This document shows positions 12,001 through 24,800 of a stretch of 64,000 nt of DNA, one piece after another. Positions within the stretch are counted from its first letter, which is position 1. Each line of letters opens with the position of its first letter. Under the pieces are notes generated by a model. That model was given only the letters and a program-made list of their open reading frames with translations, did not search any database and was not told the origin of the DNA. Source of the stretch: Isoetes taiwanensis (taxonomy: Eukaryota > Streptophyta > Lycopodiopsida > Isoetales > Isoetaceae); the NCBI GenBank assembly GCA_021234155.1, contig JAJEKV010000053.1:9869798-9933797 (forward strand), written 5' to 3'. The translations under genes and the position numbers were made by a program.

Positions 12001-14115
12001 TCAATTCCAGTGAACGGTCAGATGCTTCTCTAACGCTAAGCTACGCACATCAATGGCTCCTAGTGTGTTTCTTAATGAACACCAACGCGGAGTGCAAAAA
12101 CTTTGAGAACGTTGGATCTTAAAAACCGGACAATCCAGAGCATCCAACAATAATACTCCAAATAATATCCTACCGACCACCCCACCAAGCAGGAGTTTGC
12201 CCTCCGGGCAACCCAAAAGTTCTCCTTTCCCTACAATACAACTAGCAGTAGGGCCGGCTTGGGGCAAACGTTGGATGGGGGATTGCAGTGGTGGGGGATT
12301 TCTCTCACTTGGAGTTATAGTGAATAGCGCGGGCGCACCATTTGATACTGTATTATTTGAGGATGTCTTATATGGTTGAACTTTGTGTGTGTGAAAATGC
12401 AATCGACGGACTAGGTCGGCCGAGATGAAGTTATCTGTGCTACCTGGATCTAGCAACACACAAACTGATACATCTCTCAACATACCTGGCATCTGAAGCA
12501 CACTGTCGGGTTTGTCTGATTGCTTAAATCGTCCACGATTCGAGGTCATCATGCTTAACTCACGTGCTACCACCGACAGAGCTTTTCTCTAAGCACCAGC
12601 ATGTTTGGGCGCAGGTCCCTCCTGCCTTTCAGTATCATATATTCCTCTAGCTCCTTCCCCTTGGGCATCTGCAAAATTCCTCTTTTTAGTTTTTTCATTA
12701 TTTCCAAACCTCTGAATTTTATGAGCTTCACTGTGTCCGCCAGATTGAGGGCAATGATACCGAGATGCCCACGGCCCACCCACACTTGTGACAACTTCTT
12801 CTTTCCTGATTATCTCCGTTGTCTTTGCCAGACTTACTGAAAAATGCCTTCTTTTCAGATCCACGTCTTTTTTCATGCCTGCCTGATTTTCCTCCACCTT
12901 CTTTGCTGACCCAAAATTTCTCTCGAAAGCACCTCCATACCTACAAGAATCTACTTGGGCAGATTCCTCTAAGCCAATTTCCTAGCCCGTTCAATCACAT
13001 CTTCCAACGAGGCTCAAGCCGCAAAACTGTTTCAAGGACATCCGCAAAGTCCGAACTATTGAGGCCATCAATAAAGTAATCTTTAGTCAATCTGTCCCTA
13101 CCGATCGTGAATTCGGAGGCCGCCAAGCACATATCATGGATATAATCGCCAAGCTTCTATTTCGTTTATGCGTGACTCCCGCAACTACTAGCATGAGTAA
13201 TGTCAAAAGCAGGAGCAAATTCCCTCACGAATAAATCCTTAAACTCCATCATCGAAGGCACAATAGGAAGATTTTGCATCCTACGTTGGTTTCCCATCCT
13301 CATCCACCAATCACTTGCGTGTCCCGTTAGAGAGAGGGATCATTTCAACGACCGCTTCATACTCGGTGAGACTTTTTGCATTTAGCAACAACATAGCCCT
13401 ATCAAACAATTCAAAACCTGGACCGCAGTTTGCCAATTTCGGCTTTTAAGGTTAGGGCTCAAATTAGGGTTAGGGTTTGACAATCCACACGACCCTCCTC
13501 ACGCCCCACGCGACCCTCTTCATGTCCATCATGAACTCTTTCACGCCCATCATCGCGAGCCCCTTTCACACCACCGTGGACCCCCTCTTAAAATCTCATC
13601 AAATTTCTCATTAATTGTCTTTAAAGCTTCCTGATTTTCCCCGCCTCAAATCCACGGAAATCATCCCCGGTGAAGACCCGCCGCAGCCCATCACACTTCC
13701 TCTGTCTTCACCTCTGTGGCTGTCTCTGTTAGTTTCAGTCTCCTGTCTCCCTGCAACACCATGTTGAGGATCCTCATCAAGTTCATCTTCTGGCCCTAAG
13801 CTCTCATGATCAGCATTATCATCAAGCTCCATACGATCTGGGACACGTGGTTCATAAGGATCGGCCCACCGCAGCCCCACGATGTCCCCGAGTTCAACTC
13901 TCTTCGAGTTCGGGTTCTCGGTATTCTCGGATTGCAACTTCTGGATTATCTCTGACAGAGCTCGCATATTCACAAAACCATGGCTCATCACGATGCTCAT
14001 TGTTGGTCCCGGCAACGGAACCATTGTTACGTCCCCCAACAGCACCGTCAGCATAGACATCGTTCCTCCCAGCCATTGCATTGTACGTCAGTGCACCCAC
14101 CGAGCTATGTCTTGA
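12001..14115 (-). pseudogene. Ty3-like LTR retrotransposon gag-protease remnant, copy 1
   Basis: Reading right to left: an acidic N-terminal gag part (13611-14081, with LQSENTENPNSKRVELGD); a gag core at about 13000-13350 (LTGHASDWWMRMGNQRRMQN, MEFKDLFVREFAPAF, LGDYIHDMCLAASEF), as in plant gag capsid domains; a degenerate zinc-knuckle-like RYHCPQSGGHSEAHK near 12740-12790; then a 190-residue open frame (12001-12573) with VCVLLDPGSTDNFISADLVR, a retropepsin-type active site in which the usual D-S/T-G is D-P-G. Stops and frameshifts separate the blocks. No reverse transcriptase follows and no LTR pair is evident. The protease end is duplicated at 63373-64000. Capsid and protease assignments are by pattern. 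Confidence 0.8.
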
Positions 14116-15519
14116 ACTCTCCAGTCCAATCCTAACCAGATTAGGGTTCTACCTTTTACTATGCTTAATATAAGCTAGTAACTCCAATAAGGCCGCGGCC
14201 CTAATTCCGTATGGCGGCCGCAGCCCTAATCCGTACGGTAGGCCAGGCACAGAACCTTGGAAGCTCCTCTTCAGATTCCAACTCAGCAAGGTAAGGCCAC
14301 ATCAGGACAGAGCTAACCCCTGGACTGCAGATGAGTGCTGGATGTGGTGTGACGCCAAGATCACGCTCCCTAACGCATCCACTTTTATGCGTCCAACATT
14401 TAAGCTCTAGCGGATTTTCGTGGAGCACTCAAGGCAAAGACCTCCAAAGACGAAGAAATAAGAGATTTGCGATCCAACCCCTCTTCCTCAATCAACATAT
14501 CAGCATCAACGGCGTCATGATGGGAGAGGACCCTCAACGCAACATCCGGAAGAAGCCGCATGCGAGGGGTCGCGAACAAAGGGAGACTTTCTACAACTTC
14601 TCAGACCCAACCGGCCAGCACTGTTACATGCATTTCAGGTTCGCTTTCCTAGCGTTGTTGGCAGATCGAGGTTGGGACGGGACATCTGTGTTATGCTACG
14701 GGCAATGAACCACTTGCGCCCAACAGATGGATGGCCATGCTCCTTCATAAGGAGAGATGATTGGGTAGCGTACACTACTTCAGAAATCGAAGCCTCACCA
14801 GGGCACGCACAGGTGGCACTTCAACACACTCGCGGGGCAAGTTTACTTCGACAACGCTTTGAAGTTCTCGACAAAGATGCCCAAGTCCAACTATTATCAA
14901 GGGCAACCATTAAGTGTGGCAATTATTGGAAATTGATTAAGTTAAGTACAATTGGTGAGGTTACACCATAACGGAAATGTATTTATAGACTCAACATGTA
15001 GTTAATCCTGAAAACAAGGAAACGAAGTGCTTATTCTATTTTTTTGTATAAAGCTTCACTTTAATGTGTTGTTGTAATGTAACATTATCCACTATAGAAT
15101 TTTCAAGCAAAGTCTGGGCACAAGTTGGAGTAATCTCATATCTCAACTTTTATCACAGAGTGTGAAGAATCAACCTTCCACCTCAGCAGCCTAGTCAATA
15201 TAGGATCACATAGCATATTAAGATGAGCAGCCTAGTCAATATAGGATCACATAGCATAAGATGATGAGGCAATCCTGTCTAAGGGTCATCACCTTAGAAA
15301 AAATCATGCCTATTCATGAATTTTTTGGCCCGAAAAAGTTGAGGCGTAGATTAAGCAACAAACGGATCAGTAATGTTGAGATCTTCCATATTTGGAGACA
15401 TCTCATAAAAATTCAGTTCTACTCTCCTCGATATTTTTGATCAACTATTGTAGTCCATGAGCCGACGTGTGCTTATGCTTCAAGACAAGCCATGCCATTT
15501 ACGTTGAATGTCCCAAATT
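14116..15519. other. Possible LTR or leader of the Ty3-like element; otherwise unassigned
   Basis: The sequence upstream (in element orientation) of the gag remnant is GC-richer than its surroundings, with open frames on both strands but no domain I recognise. If an LTR survives it should lie here, but I could not find a matching partner. A 45-50 bp direct duplication (AGCAGCCTAGTCAATATAGG) occurs at about 15187 and 15223. Confidence 0.35.
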
Positions 15520-15707
15520 TTACCATATTTGGAGGCATCCGGTACAAACCCATGTTGGATTGGTGTGGTTGCAACAAGTCTCCATTGCTATCTCCACCTC
15601 AAATTGGATGATTTCCAACTCCATTCTGGCCAACAAATTCAACGCCTCATCTTTCTGCTTCCAATATAGCTCCATATAATCATTCACAAATATATAGTCG
15701 TTTTCCC
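15520..15707 (-). other. Unrecognised open stretch, possible exon
   Basis: The reverse strand is open and protein-like over about 60 codons, including NDYMELYWKQKDEALNLLAR and MELEIIQFEVEIAMETCC, which suggests an amphipathic helix with acidic and hydrophobic alternation. I do not recognise the family, and no splice-linked neighbour is convincing. Confidence 0.25.
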
Positions 15708-15784
15708 AATTGCTCTTTACCTGCTCCCGGTTAAACGTGGTTGCATGATGCTGTAGATGCAGATAGAGCAGATTTTATGTATCT

Positions 15785-15895
15785 TCTTCTAAAATATCTG
15801 CTACGAACATAGTTGCATCTTCTTCTAAAATATCTGCTAAGAACATACTTAGTTGCATCTTCTTCTAAAATATCTGCTAAGAACATCTTAGTTGC
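15785..15895. repeat. About 35-40 bp tandem repeat (3 copies)
   Basis: CTTCTTCTAAAATATCTGCT followed by AAGAACAT and TTAGTTGCA is repeated three times with small indels. Confidence 0.85.
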
Positions 15896-17227
15896 ACCAA
15901 AGTAAGTCACGAGATATCAAGTAGAGGTCACCAACTCACCACTCCAACACGCTTTTGACAACTCCAAGTATCTTAACCGAACCAAGCTTTAGTAGAAACA
16001 AGTTGCTATCGCAAACTAAGACAAAGCTGTGCCCGTAGGTAGGGACCGAAAAATGTCTAATGAGCATAGGCAGCTCTTAATTTCCTACACGATCCCCTCG
16101 TTTGTATACTAAAACACAAAGCCCCTCTTACAAAACAATGCAAAACAAAGATTAACATTGGTGTTTGATCTAAAGGTAGATAAGGATAAAATAGATGAAA
16201 GTCATGAAAGAGAAGGACATGAAGATACATTGAGAACGTAAAGATTCATCATAATACTGAGAGCCGTAAAATTGCCGACTCAGAGTGCTCCACGACCTTT
16301 GTCTTCTTTCTAGTTCTTGTTTGCTGAATGACTTCCTGAAACATCAAGAAGAAGCATTTATCAAATGAACAATCTGCAAGAATGGCTTTGATGGCATCTA
16401 ACCTGTTTGAGGCCTGGTTGTCTATGCATGGGAACAGATCCGCATAAGCCAATCTGAAACGTAAGGCTGAACCGCACATGGATAATATTACTAAGCGCTT
16501 AAGCCCCCCTAAAAAATAAATTCCGAATACATGCACATAGTTTTTAAAGGATAACGTATAAGGCCAACCATGTTCCCATGCATGAGAATGCTTGAAAAGA
16601 ATCTCAATGTTCACCTCAACATCACAAAGCGAGTGCCCAAGCAAGACTCCAAGATAAATAAAACCAAAAGCCAAATAAGCAATAATGATGTGCATTCTCC
16701 TTCTTGGTTTCCAAGCAATCAAGACGATGACTATGAGAATGCTTGAAAAGAATATCAACGCTCACCTCAAAGATCACAAAGCAGAGTGCCCGATCACTCC
16801 AACATGAATAAAACCAAAAGCCAAGATAAATAAAAGGTATGTGTAAACTCCTTCCCCGCCATAGTGTAGGATCCGACAAAATGTAGTCCAGGCGTAAAAC
16901 CTAAACAAAAAAACGAAGACAAAGAATTAAATCGAAAAAGGATACTAAACATGACAAACTATCAAAAACTTCCATACATGGATCAATTTTCATGGCCTCG
17001 CCCACCCTTACAGAGGGCCTCCCCGCCTCGCAAAAAAGAAGGGAAAAAAATTTATAGCCATTGTAAATAAGGGCTTAGATTAAAAAATACCCTTCCCCAT
17101 GAAAGGGCAAAATAATAATCAACCTTGGAAATAAGGGCGAGCCTTTACAAAACCCTTAAAGTTTTCTTAAGGCCCAATGATGTCTTTTATATGTTTAATT
17201 TATTTTATTATTATTAGCATACATGAT
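15896..17227. other. Unassigned; open minus-strand frame at 16249-16758
   Basis: A 169-codon minus-strand frame contains a hydrophobic N-terminal half and a hydrophilic end (NRLDAIKAILADCSFDK). I recognise no family. A segment around CATGAGAATGCTTGAAAAGA is duplicated (about 16580 and 16732), which argues for repeat origin. A short AT-rich stretch near 17030-17170 has no features. Confidence 0.3.
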
Positions 17228-17675
17228 GATGATGTGCATGCTGAAACATGTGATAAATAGATGGAAATGCTTCTTGCTAAGTTTAGTGGAAGGATTGATG
17301 CAAGGAATGTAGAGTTAATACATGGATTTCACCTTGAGGATGCATGGTCGTTGTCCAGGAAAGTCTTTACACTAGGTTTGCTTTTAAGCGGACTTGAATT
17401 GGACCTAGGTCAATTGTATCCTGAGATAAAGAAATTACGACAAATGAATCTAGTGATTCCATCATCTACAGTGAAATGTGCAAGGGGTTTTTAAAGTTGA
17501 ACAATACAAAGATGAGGATAGAATTAGATTGAGCTTCAAAAGATTGAATATGTTAATGTTTATGTCACTAAATGGGCCAGAGAACATTGAAGAAGTAGAT
17601 TGGTCATCTCTCTACAAGGAATGGATGAGAAGGAGAGGTGTATTGGAGAATTGTAGAGAGTTCTTTAGACTTTGA
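17228..17675 (+). pseudogene. hAT-superfamily transposase C-terminal scrap
   Basis: Two overlapping frames join across a frameshift near 17490. The upstream part ends LRQMNLVIPSSTVKCARGF and the downstream part continues with QYKDEDRIRLSFKRLNMLMF and SLNGPENIEEVDWSSLYKEW. The IPSSTxxCxRGF then D-R-RLS-xxLNxLMxxSLNGP pattern is that of the hAT dimerisation region. It differs in sequence from the 6783-7827 transposase, so it is a separate hAT lineage. N-terminal parts are absent. Confidence 0.65.
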
Positions 17676-18851
17676 AAGACTTTGTTCAAGTAATTTCTTC
17701 TTGAACATTTTTTTAAGTTACATTGTTTTCAAATTATAAACTGCGGAGTTTTAAGGAAAAATTGGTTTTCACTACCTATGTAAAGCAGTCTATTTTGTTC
17801 TTAAAAAATTGGATGTGTAATATTTCTGGGCTGAGAGCAACCCTGCGCTTGACACGTACATTTTTTCTTCATTTCTAAAATCTTAAAAAAAAAAATGTTA
17901 GATGGTTGACACGTAGATCTTTCCCTTTCTTGCTCTGCAAGCAATCCATGGCTAGGCCTATGGATCTCCCGTCTTGGTTTCTTGAGGAAAGCTCACCGAT
18001 TACCTGCTTCCGGATATGGCGACATACCATGGGCAATGTTGCGCCCATTCATATTTCCGGCCTTGCCAGATGCTGTAGCAGTGCGGCACAAATTTTTGCC
18101 CGCAAATAACGGAGGTTTCGGCAGAAACCATTTAGGCCTACTCATGTGACGAGTTCCGCATGTATAAATTCAAGGTTCGAAAGTGCATGAGAGGAAGAAG
18201 CCACAACTGGACAGAATGCCCCTTTGCTAATCGTGGAGAGAAGGCAAGAAGGAGGCACTGTTGGGCAAATTCCGGGGTAGAGAAGGGTTGTTCCGGTTGA
18301 AACTAAGAATTTCCGGTTGAGTTAGCGCATTGCAGGAAAAATTCCGATAGATTTTTATGCATATTTATATAAGAGTAATACAAATTTCCGATTGAGAACT
18401 GAAAATATCCGGCTATTTAATGAAAGAGTAGGAAAATTTCCGATTGAGTTTAAAAACTTTGCCCAACACTGGAAGGAGGTATCCAAGATGGGTTCCATAT
18501 CTGGGCACTGCTTGCCCTGATTTAGAAAGGAAAACTGCAAACAGGCGATGCTTGTGAATATGCTTATGGGGTTTTTGAATGCTGGCTTCATCCTGCTCGC
18601 TACAGAACTCATGGGGTTTGAGCTATGGCTATGGTGTATTCGAGATATGGCTATGGTGGATTTTCATTCGAGCTATGGCACAATGGTGGATCCGGAGCCA
18701 CTGCAGATTTCCGCCAGAGTTGTGCAAATTTAAAAGATCCAAGCATTTTGCCTCCCCTGCATTTCAAGTTTCTTCCCCTTTTCAAATTCAGTTCATATTT
18801 TTCTGCCGTGCCCGCCTTTCTTTCTCTTCACAAAATCCTACTTCCTTCGCC
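17676..18851. other. Non-coding, with repeated TTCCGGTTGAG / TTTCCGATTGAG motif
   Basis: No gene recognised. Four variants of the 11-12-bp motif TTCCGGTTGAG occur at about 18290-18450. The stretch just before 18852 could contain the promoter of the next gene, but no TATA box or other element is convincing. Confidence 0.4.
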
Positions 18852-20428
18852 ATGGATCTGGCACCCCAAATCGGCCAACTCCAACTCCAGCAGCCTGCCA
18901 TGGTGTCGCATTTAACAGCAGGCAGAAGCAGGCTTTAACCATGAACTCCACCCGGCGTTCTCACAGCTTAGAATTCGGGCAGTCAGACAGTAGCAGTACG
19001 CATCTTCTTCCTCCCTTTTGCTTTCTGTCAAAGTTGCAATTTCGTGGTTTTGTGCAGAACAAAGATCATGAGGTTCTTTTCTTTGTTTATTATCTATGCA
19101 CAAAGGCAAATCTAAGAAGTTTTTGCATGTTAAGTCTGTGAGGCCAGTTACAGTGCATTCGTGACTAGTTAGGTATAGAGCAGGTTGAAGGAAGGAACAT
19201 ATAGCTTGAATCCCCCTAACCTGGTGCTCTCCATGATGGAAGAAATTGTCATTGCCTTCATCACCTCTTGAAAATTGGCTTAATCCTCAGGGCCATCCTG
19301 GGTGCAAACAATTTCTGCTGATGCCTTGAAAATAAGGAATGCATACCTTGCTTCATTGTCACCATTGGTAATTATAGTCTTGATTTCTTATTCTAAGCAC
19401 CAAGATTCGCTACTTTTGTTGCTTATTGAACTTCTCCTATATGGTAGAGGTTATTCTGTCATTCTGTCTGATATGTGTCCATCTATCTCAGGCATTAGCT
19501 CCAAAGATCCAGCACTCAGCTGAGTTAGGTATGCGTGCTTTACAGTTTGCACTTGGCTCATTGCAACATGTGGAGCAGCAAACCGTTGATGATGACGGGT
19601 TAGGGCTGGTTCTTCCTGAAGGTAGCCTAGTGATGAAACTGCTTGAAAGTGAAGAGAGTCAAGGTAATACTAGGAATCCTAATGCTGTTGGCTTTTTGGT
19701 GCTTGTGGAGGTTGATGGTGCAAATTGCACAGATTTTCTAAAGTATTGCAAAGTATATTTCAAGATGCTGATATTCTTGATGCTAAAGGCAACAAGATCC
19801 ATGTCAAGAGAAATCTATCTGAGTGCTAAGTGCTGCAACAAGCGCAATCATTAAAGTATATTAATCCGCATTCTTTTTTCATTTCTTCTCCAAACCTTGC
19901 TATTAATAACATGCTTTATGGTGCAGAACATGAAAGGAGGCTTCTCAGATATCGAAGTCTCTAGGTGGAGAAGAGGCCCTAGTGAGGAAGACATCACGAT
20001 ATGTTGATGATGATGAAGGGATTGAGGTACGAACACAACATGCCAAGGGATTGAGGTACGAACACAACATGCCAAACCTTCTAAACAGGATGTCAGAAGG
20101 CAATTGAGGTAGGCTAATGATGATTCTGTTGATGTAGAACTGACTAATTTTTTAAATTGAAGTGGAACTTAGATATCTCTATCACTTGAATCTAGAGACT
20201 AAAATATGTTGCTTAGAGTGTATTCCGTGAGAGGTTAAACATACAGTGCTTTATCAAGGGGTGCAGGTTATCTCATGTTGGCTTCATTTGCATTTACAGA
20301 GGACACGCAAAACTTTAAATGAGAAGATTGAACAGTTGAATGCTGCAATTGATGATGTCTCTTCCCAATTAAGAGCAAATGAGGGGATGGCAATCGACCG
20401 AGCATCGCCGGGGACTGAAGTAGTGTAA
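18852..20428 (+). pseudogene. Unrecognised plant gene with C-terminal coiled coil, probably decayed
   Basis: A start at 18852 opens a short Ser/Gln-rich segment (MDLAPQIGQLQLQQPAMVSH) that would suit an organelle transit peptide but stops after about 28 codons. Downstream, exon-like blocks join in frame at GT-AG sites: ISADALKIRNAYLASLSPL (ending at the GT after 19362), ALAPKIQHSAELGMRALQFA to KLLESEESQ (about 19492-19661), and EHERRLLRYRSL from about 19926, which then needs a frameshift into GGEEALVRKTSRYVDDDEG. The last block, TRKTLNEKIEQLNAAIDDVS, is a predicted coiled coil ending at the stop at 20428. A 28-bp in-exon duplication (GGATTGAGGTACGAACACAA at 20012 and 20040) adds disruption. 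I do not recognise the family; plastid targeting is inference. Confidence 0.5.
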
Positions 20429-21811
20429 GGACTCATCCGTCCACGTAAATTTTGGAGCAGCCAAGGAGAAAAGCTAGTTTTTCAGCGGGTCAATTGCATC
20501 CCATCAAGGGCGGCTTTGTGCAAAGGCTTGCACTATCTCCATTCGGGGGACATTTTTTCAATAATAGCCCAAATAAGTAAAGCTGGGAACCCAATTAATT
20601 GCAGTAAGAAAGAAATGATTTATGTTAAAAGTTCCTTGGGTGTTCTCTCTTTGGAACCTAAAATTTAAGTACTATAGAAAACACTACGTATGCATAACAA
20701 CTCCTACTCTACATCGAACATATTGAAGCCTCGACAAAATGTACATCTCCGTTTGTGAAAATGGCCCTTCAGATCTTGAAATTTGTTTGTTGACAAGAAT
20801 GGTCACGCGTTGCTTATATTTTTTCGCAAGGGTGGATCTCCATTCAGGTATCTTCATTTGGTGACATGCCTTGCCAGCTCTGCTGATGCCCACTTTCATG
20901 TAAGATGTTATCATGTCAAATATAGAAGATCATTACGGTTTTGCATGTTCCCTGAATGTTTTATACAACGGCACAACTACTGCTAGCTTAAAGCTCATCA
21001 ATCAGGCAAAGAATGTGTCAAAAGCATCTCCTTTATGTGGTTGGAAAGAGCATCGCCATAATTATAGTTACATAAGTAAGTTGATAGACAAATGTTGATA
21101 TGTTTTTATTGTTAATTGCAAATGTTGACATAGCTTTCGGGTGGAGGAGCGTTGGCTATGGTCTGCTGAGAAATATCCAAGCTCTTTCACTGAGAAACTG
21201 TGGTATTGCTCGTGTGGCACGCACTTTGTTTATAAAGCACCTGCCCATTGAAGTAAGAGCAGTTAATCTCGAAATTGCTTTTGAATGGTCTTGAAAATTG
21301 TCTATTTAAGCCCATGCAAGCGAGAAAGAATTGAACAGCAAGCTCAACAGGGCCTTCATTCGGACATCTAAATCATCTCCAGGGTAAAGCGTAGAGCCAA
21401 AATCCATCTTTGTAGTACAAACATTACTTAGTTTGATCTCAAAAAATGCGATCTCAAAGAAAAATTTGTAACTTATTCACCTTGCTAGAATAGCAGGGAT
21501 GTTGCTCGTTAGGCCATTTATTATGGGCAACAGTCCCACATGTTATTGAATTATCTATCATATGAGCCGAATAGGGTTATGAATGTATACAAAAGGCTGG
21601 GAAAGAGAAACGTTCGCGGCCTTTTCTTGTTTATATAAATATATGTGATTTTTTATATAAAGAAGGGCAACTTAGATTGTCCTATGAAAAAAAAAGGTAG
21701 ATATAATTTTAACCTGCACACAAAAGGGCAACTCAGAATGTGCCCTTAAAAAAAAAAAGGTAGGGTATACCCTTATAAGTTATCCCTGCAACCACTGCGT
21801 CAAGACTGAAG
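20429..21811. other. Intergenic
   Basis: No convincing gene. Two short plus-strand frames (20783-20986, 21100-21294) have no recognised domain. Two similar A-runs followed by GGTAG occur near 21680-21760, just upstream of the Crinkler-like gene. Confidence 0.4.
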
Positions 21812-21837
21812 ATGGCACCGTGATTTCTAAGATTCGA

Positions 21838-24800
21838 ATGGCCGAGGCAATCAGCGATTACTTGTTTTCCAAGTTCCCGGGCAAGGCGACCGCCGTGGAT
21901 AAGTGCATCCAGGCTCTAAGTTTAGAGACTATTGAGTTTCTCAGCGAACTGAAGGAGTTCACGTACGATGAAATCTGCAAATTCGGGGTGCCCAGGCTTT
22001 TTGCCAAGCAGTTGGATACAGAAGGGTACCTGAAGGCAACAGGTAACCCTCTCTCCCCAGATCTGATTTCTTCCCCGATGCTCTCTGTTAGTCTCTGTTG
22101 CCCAGAGCTGTGTACTTCTTGCGAAAGCCCCTTCGTGTTCCCAATTAGTCAGTTTTCTGAAAGCCCCTTGTTTCTTTCTCCCTCCCTTGTTCGCATTGTT
22201 CTGTGCATTTCTTGGATTGAAATCATGTTCTTTTGTCGAAATTAGTTGCATTTGGCCATAAAACAAGTGAGAAATGCTCGTAGTATGGATTGTTGGGCTC
22301 CTAATATCAATCAACTAAAAGGTACAGAACTCCTTTTTCTAACTCCTTTTTCCCAAGGGCATTGGCCATAGCTATGGCATCTTTATACATAGCAGGTTTT
22401 CCTGTTTTTTGCTGTTGATTTTTTTGTTTCTCATTCTAACTTAAATCTGTTTCGAATGTTGTAGGCCCAGTTGTTGGAGCCCCGGGATACGGTAAGAACG
22501 TGTTTGGATTCCTTGGAAATACCATTTGTGTTTCTGTTTTTTTGTTCGTTTGTGCATGTATTTTGTCCTATGGGAATATAAGAAGATAGAATATGTTTTC
22601 CTCACTTCCTCCCTTTTTGTATATTCCATTCGTCTTACTTATAAGGAATGAACCCGCCAAATTAGTTGGTATGATCCTTATGGTCCAGAATATGTCGAGT
22701 CTGCAGTTGTGTGAATACTATGCCTGCAAAACTGGTGAGTCCATCGATCCCAGATGTGTTCCTTTGGCCTCTGTTCTCTTGATTCCACATAACAACAACC
22801 TAGAGTCTCGCAGTCCATGGGAAATGGTGTTCCATGTGCAAAAGTCCCTCCAGGCCCAACTTCTCTTCTCTTTTTATGATTTTAGTTCGCAGATCCTCAA
22901 TTTTGCTGCCTGTACCAATTAATGTACCAAAAAGTTTCTCCCATTCCCCTTTCTTGAGTGCTTGTTTGATACTTATTTTTTGTTTCCTAGATGTGTCTTC
23001 TATGTAAGATGATTCATTTATCAGCATTAGCTTCTGTCTTCACTCTTCATTTTTTATGACAGGATCAAAATAAAATACCTAATAACATGTGAATTGATGT
23101 TCCTTCATTGCCATTGCTCAGCTTACTGTTTCTTTATCTCTTATGCCATTTTTAATAGCCCTCATGACGAGTTCAGCCATCTACTATTAATTTTAAATTT
23201 GTGTTGAAAATTAGACCTGAATATGCCCATAAAGACACTCTGGTTGTTGTATTGCATTGACACAATCTTTTTTCTTTTGCTTTGCGGCACCTATTTTTTT
23301 GTTTAAACTGTTTTCATTTTTTTTTCCGTGAATGCTTGCCCTTTTATTTTTATTTCTTTGCTGTTCATTCTAACTTAAGTCTGTTTTGAATGTTGCAGGC
23401 CCAGTTGTTGGAGCCGCCGGATCCGGTAAAAACGTGTTTGAATTTCTTGGAAATACTATTTGTATTTCTGTTTTTTGTTCTTCTGTGCATGTATTTTGTC
23501 CTGTGGGGATATAAGTAGATAGAGATGTTTTCGTCACTTCCTCCCTTTTTCTATATTCCATTCGTCTTAGATATTTCTTGAGATATTAATGTTTGCATTG
23601 TTCTCTGTGCATTTCTTGGTTAGCAATTCTGTTGTTCTTTTGTCGAAATTAGTTGCATTTGCCTTAAAACAAGTGAGAAATGCTCGTAGTATGGATTGTT
23701 GTGCTCCTAATATCAATCAACTAAAAAGGTACAGAACTCCTTTTTATAACTCCTTTTTCCCAAGGGCATTGGCCATAGCTATGGCATCTTTATACATAGC
23801 AGGAGCTATGGTCTTTTTTTTTCCTGTTTTTTGCTGTTGATTTTTTTGTTTCTCATTCTAACTTAAATCTGTTTTGAATGTTGTAGGCCCAGTTGTTGGA
23901 GCCCCGAGATACGGTAAGAACGTTTTTTGATTCCTTGGAAATACCATTTGTGTTTCTGTTTTTTGTTCTTTTGTGCATGTATTTTGTCCTGTGGGAATAT
24001 AAGAAGATAGAATATGTTTTTCTCACCTCCTCCCATTTTGTATATTCCATTCTTCTTACTTATAAGGAATGAACCTGCCAAATTAGTTGGTATGATCCTT
24101 ACAGTCTGGAATATGTCGAGTCTGCAGTTGTGTGAATACTATGCCTGCAAAACTCTGATCTGGTTAACCACCCATATCTATTCTTATTATGGTTCTGAAT
24201 CTTGTTCATAGGTAAATGATAGGGCCCTTGCTTGTAGTCCTTTCTTGCAGCTTGGAACAAATAAGCTACTTCCGTCAAACTCAACTTAAAACAGAGATAA
24301 ATCTATATGTTCTGTTAGATCAGAGTTTTTTCTGTTTAAATTCTCTGTAAAACAGGAGGTTTTTCCTCCTGGAGGTTCTTAAACTGTTTTATGGTCTCAT
24401 AGTTTGGGTCTTTTGTTTTCCTTGTCTGTACTCCCTTGTCTATTCTTTCTTTTTTTGTGAAGTCCTAAGGCTACTTGATTGCAGGTCCTGAGGAATTAGC
24501 TTTGCTCCAGAGTTTCTGGTTGGCATGCAGACGTCGCAAGCCAAACGAGATCACCGGATACATTGTTGTAAAGGAATGGCAACAACTCCACAAGAAGTAC
24601 AACATGTTTGTTCCTTGTAGGAAGGGGCTATACGTGAGAAGGTGCTTCTCTGACTTTCTTAAAGTGGCCTTGAAGGCATATCAAGAACCTAGACCTAAGT
24701 ACGTCCATGTTAGCGGGCCGCCAGGCATTGGGAAGTCGGCTTTTATGTGGTACGTGGTTATGATGGTAGGGGCAGTCACAGGAAATCCTGGGTTAGAGGC

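Noticed and set aside
16249-16758. A 169-codon membrane-protein gene on the minus strand
   Set aside because: No domain recognised, part of the frame lies in locally duplicated DNA, and no splice or start context supports it; kept only as unassigned.
22465-22510. A true Walker A motif GAPGYGKN spanning the microexon donor
   Set aside because: The residue after Lys is Asn and not Ser or Thr, the read-through soon meets stops, and a good GT donor cuts before it; a full Walker A already exists in the main exon.
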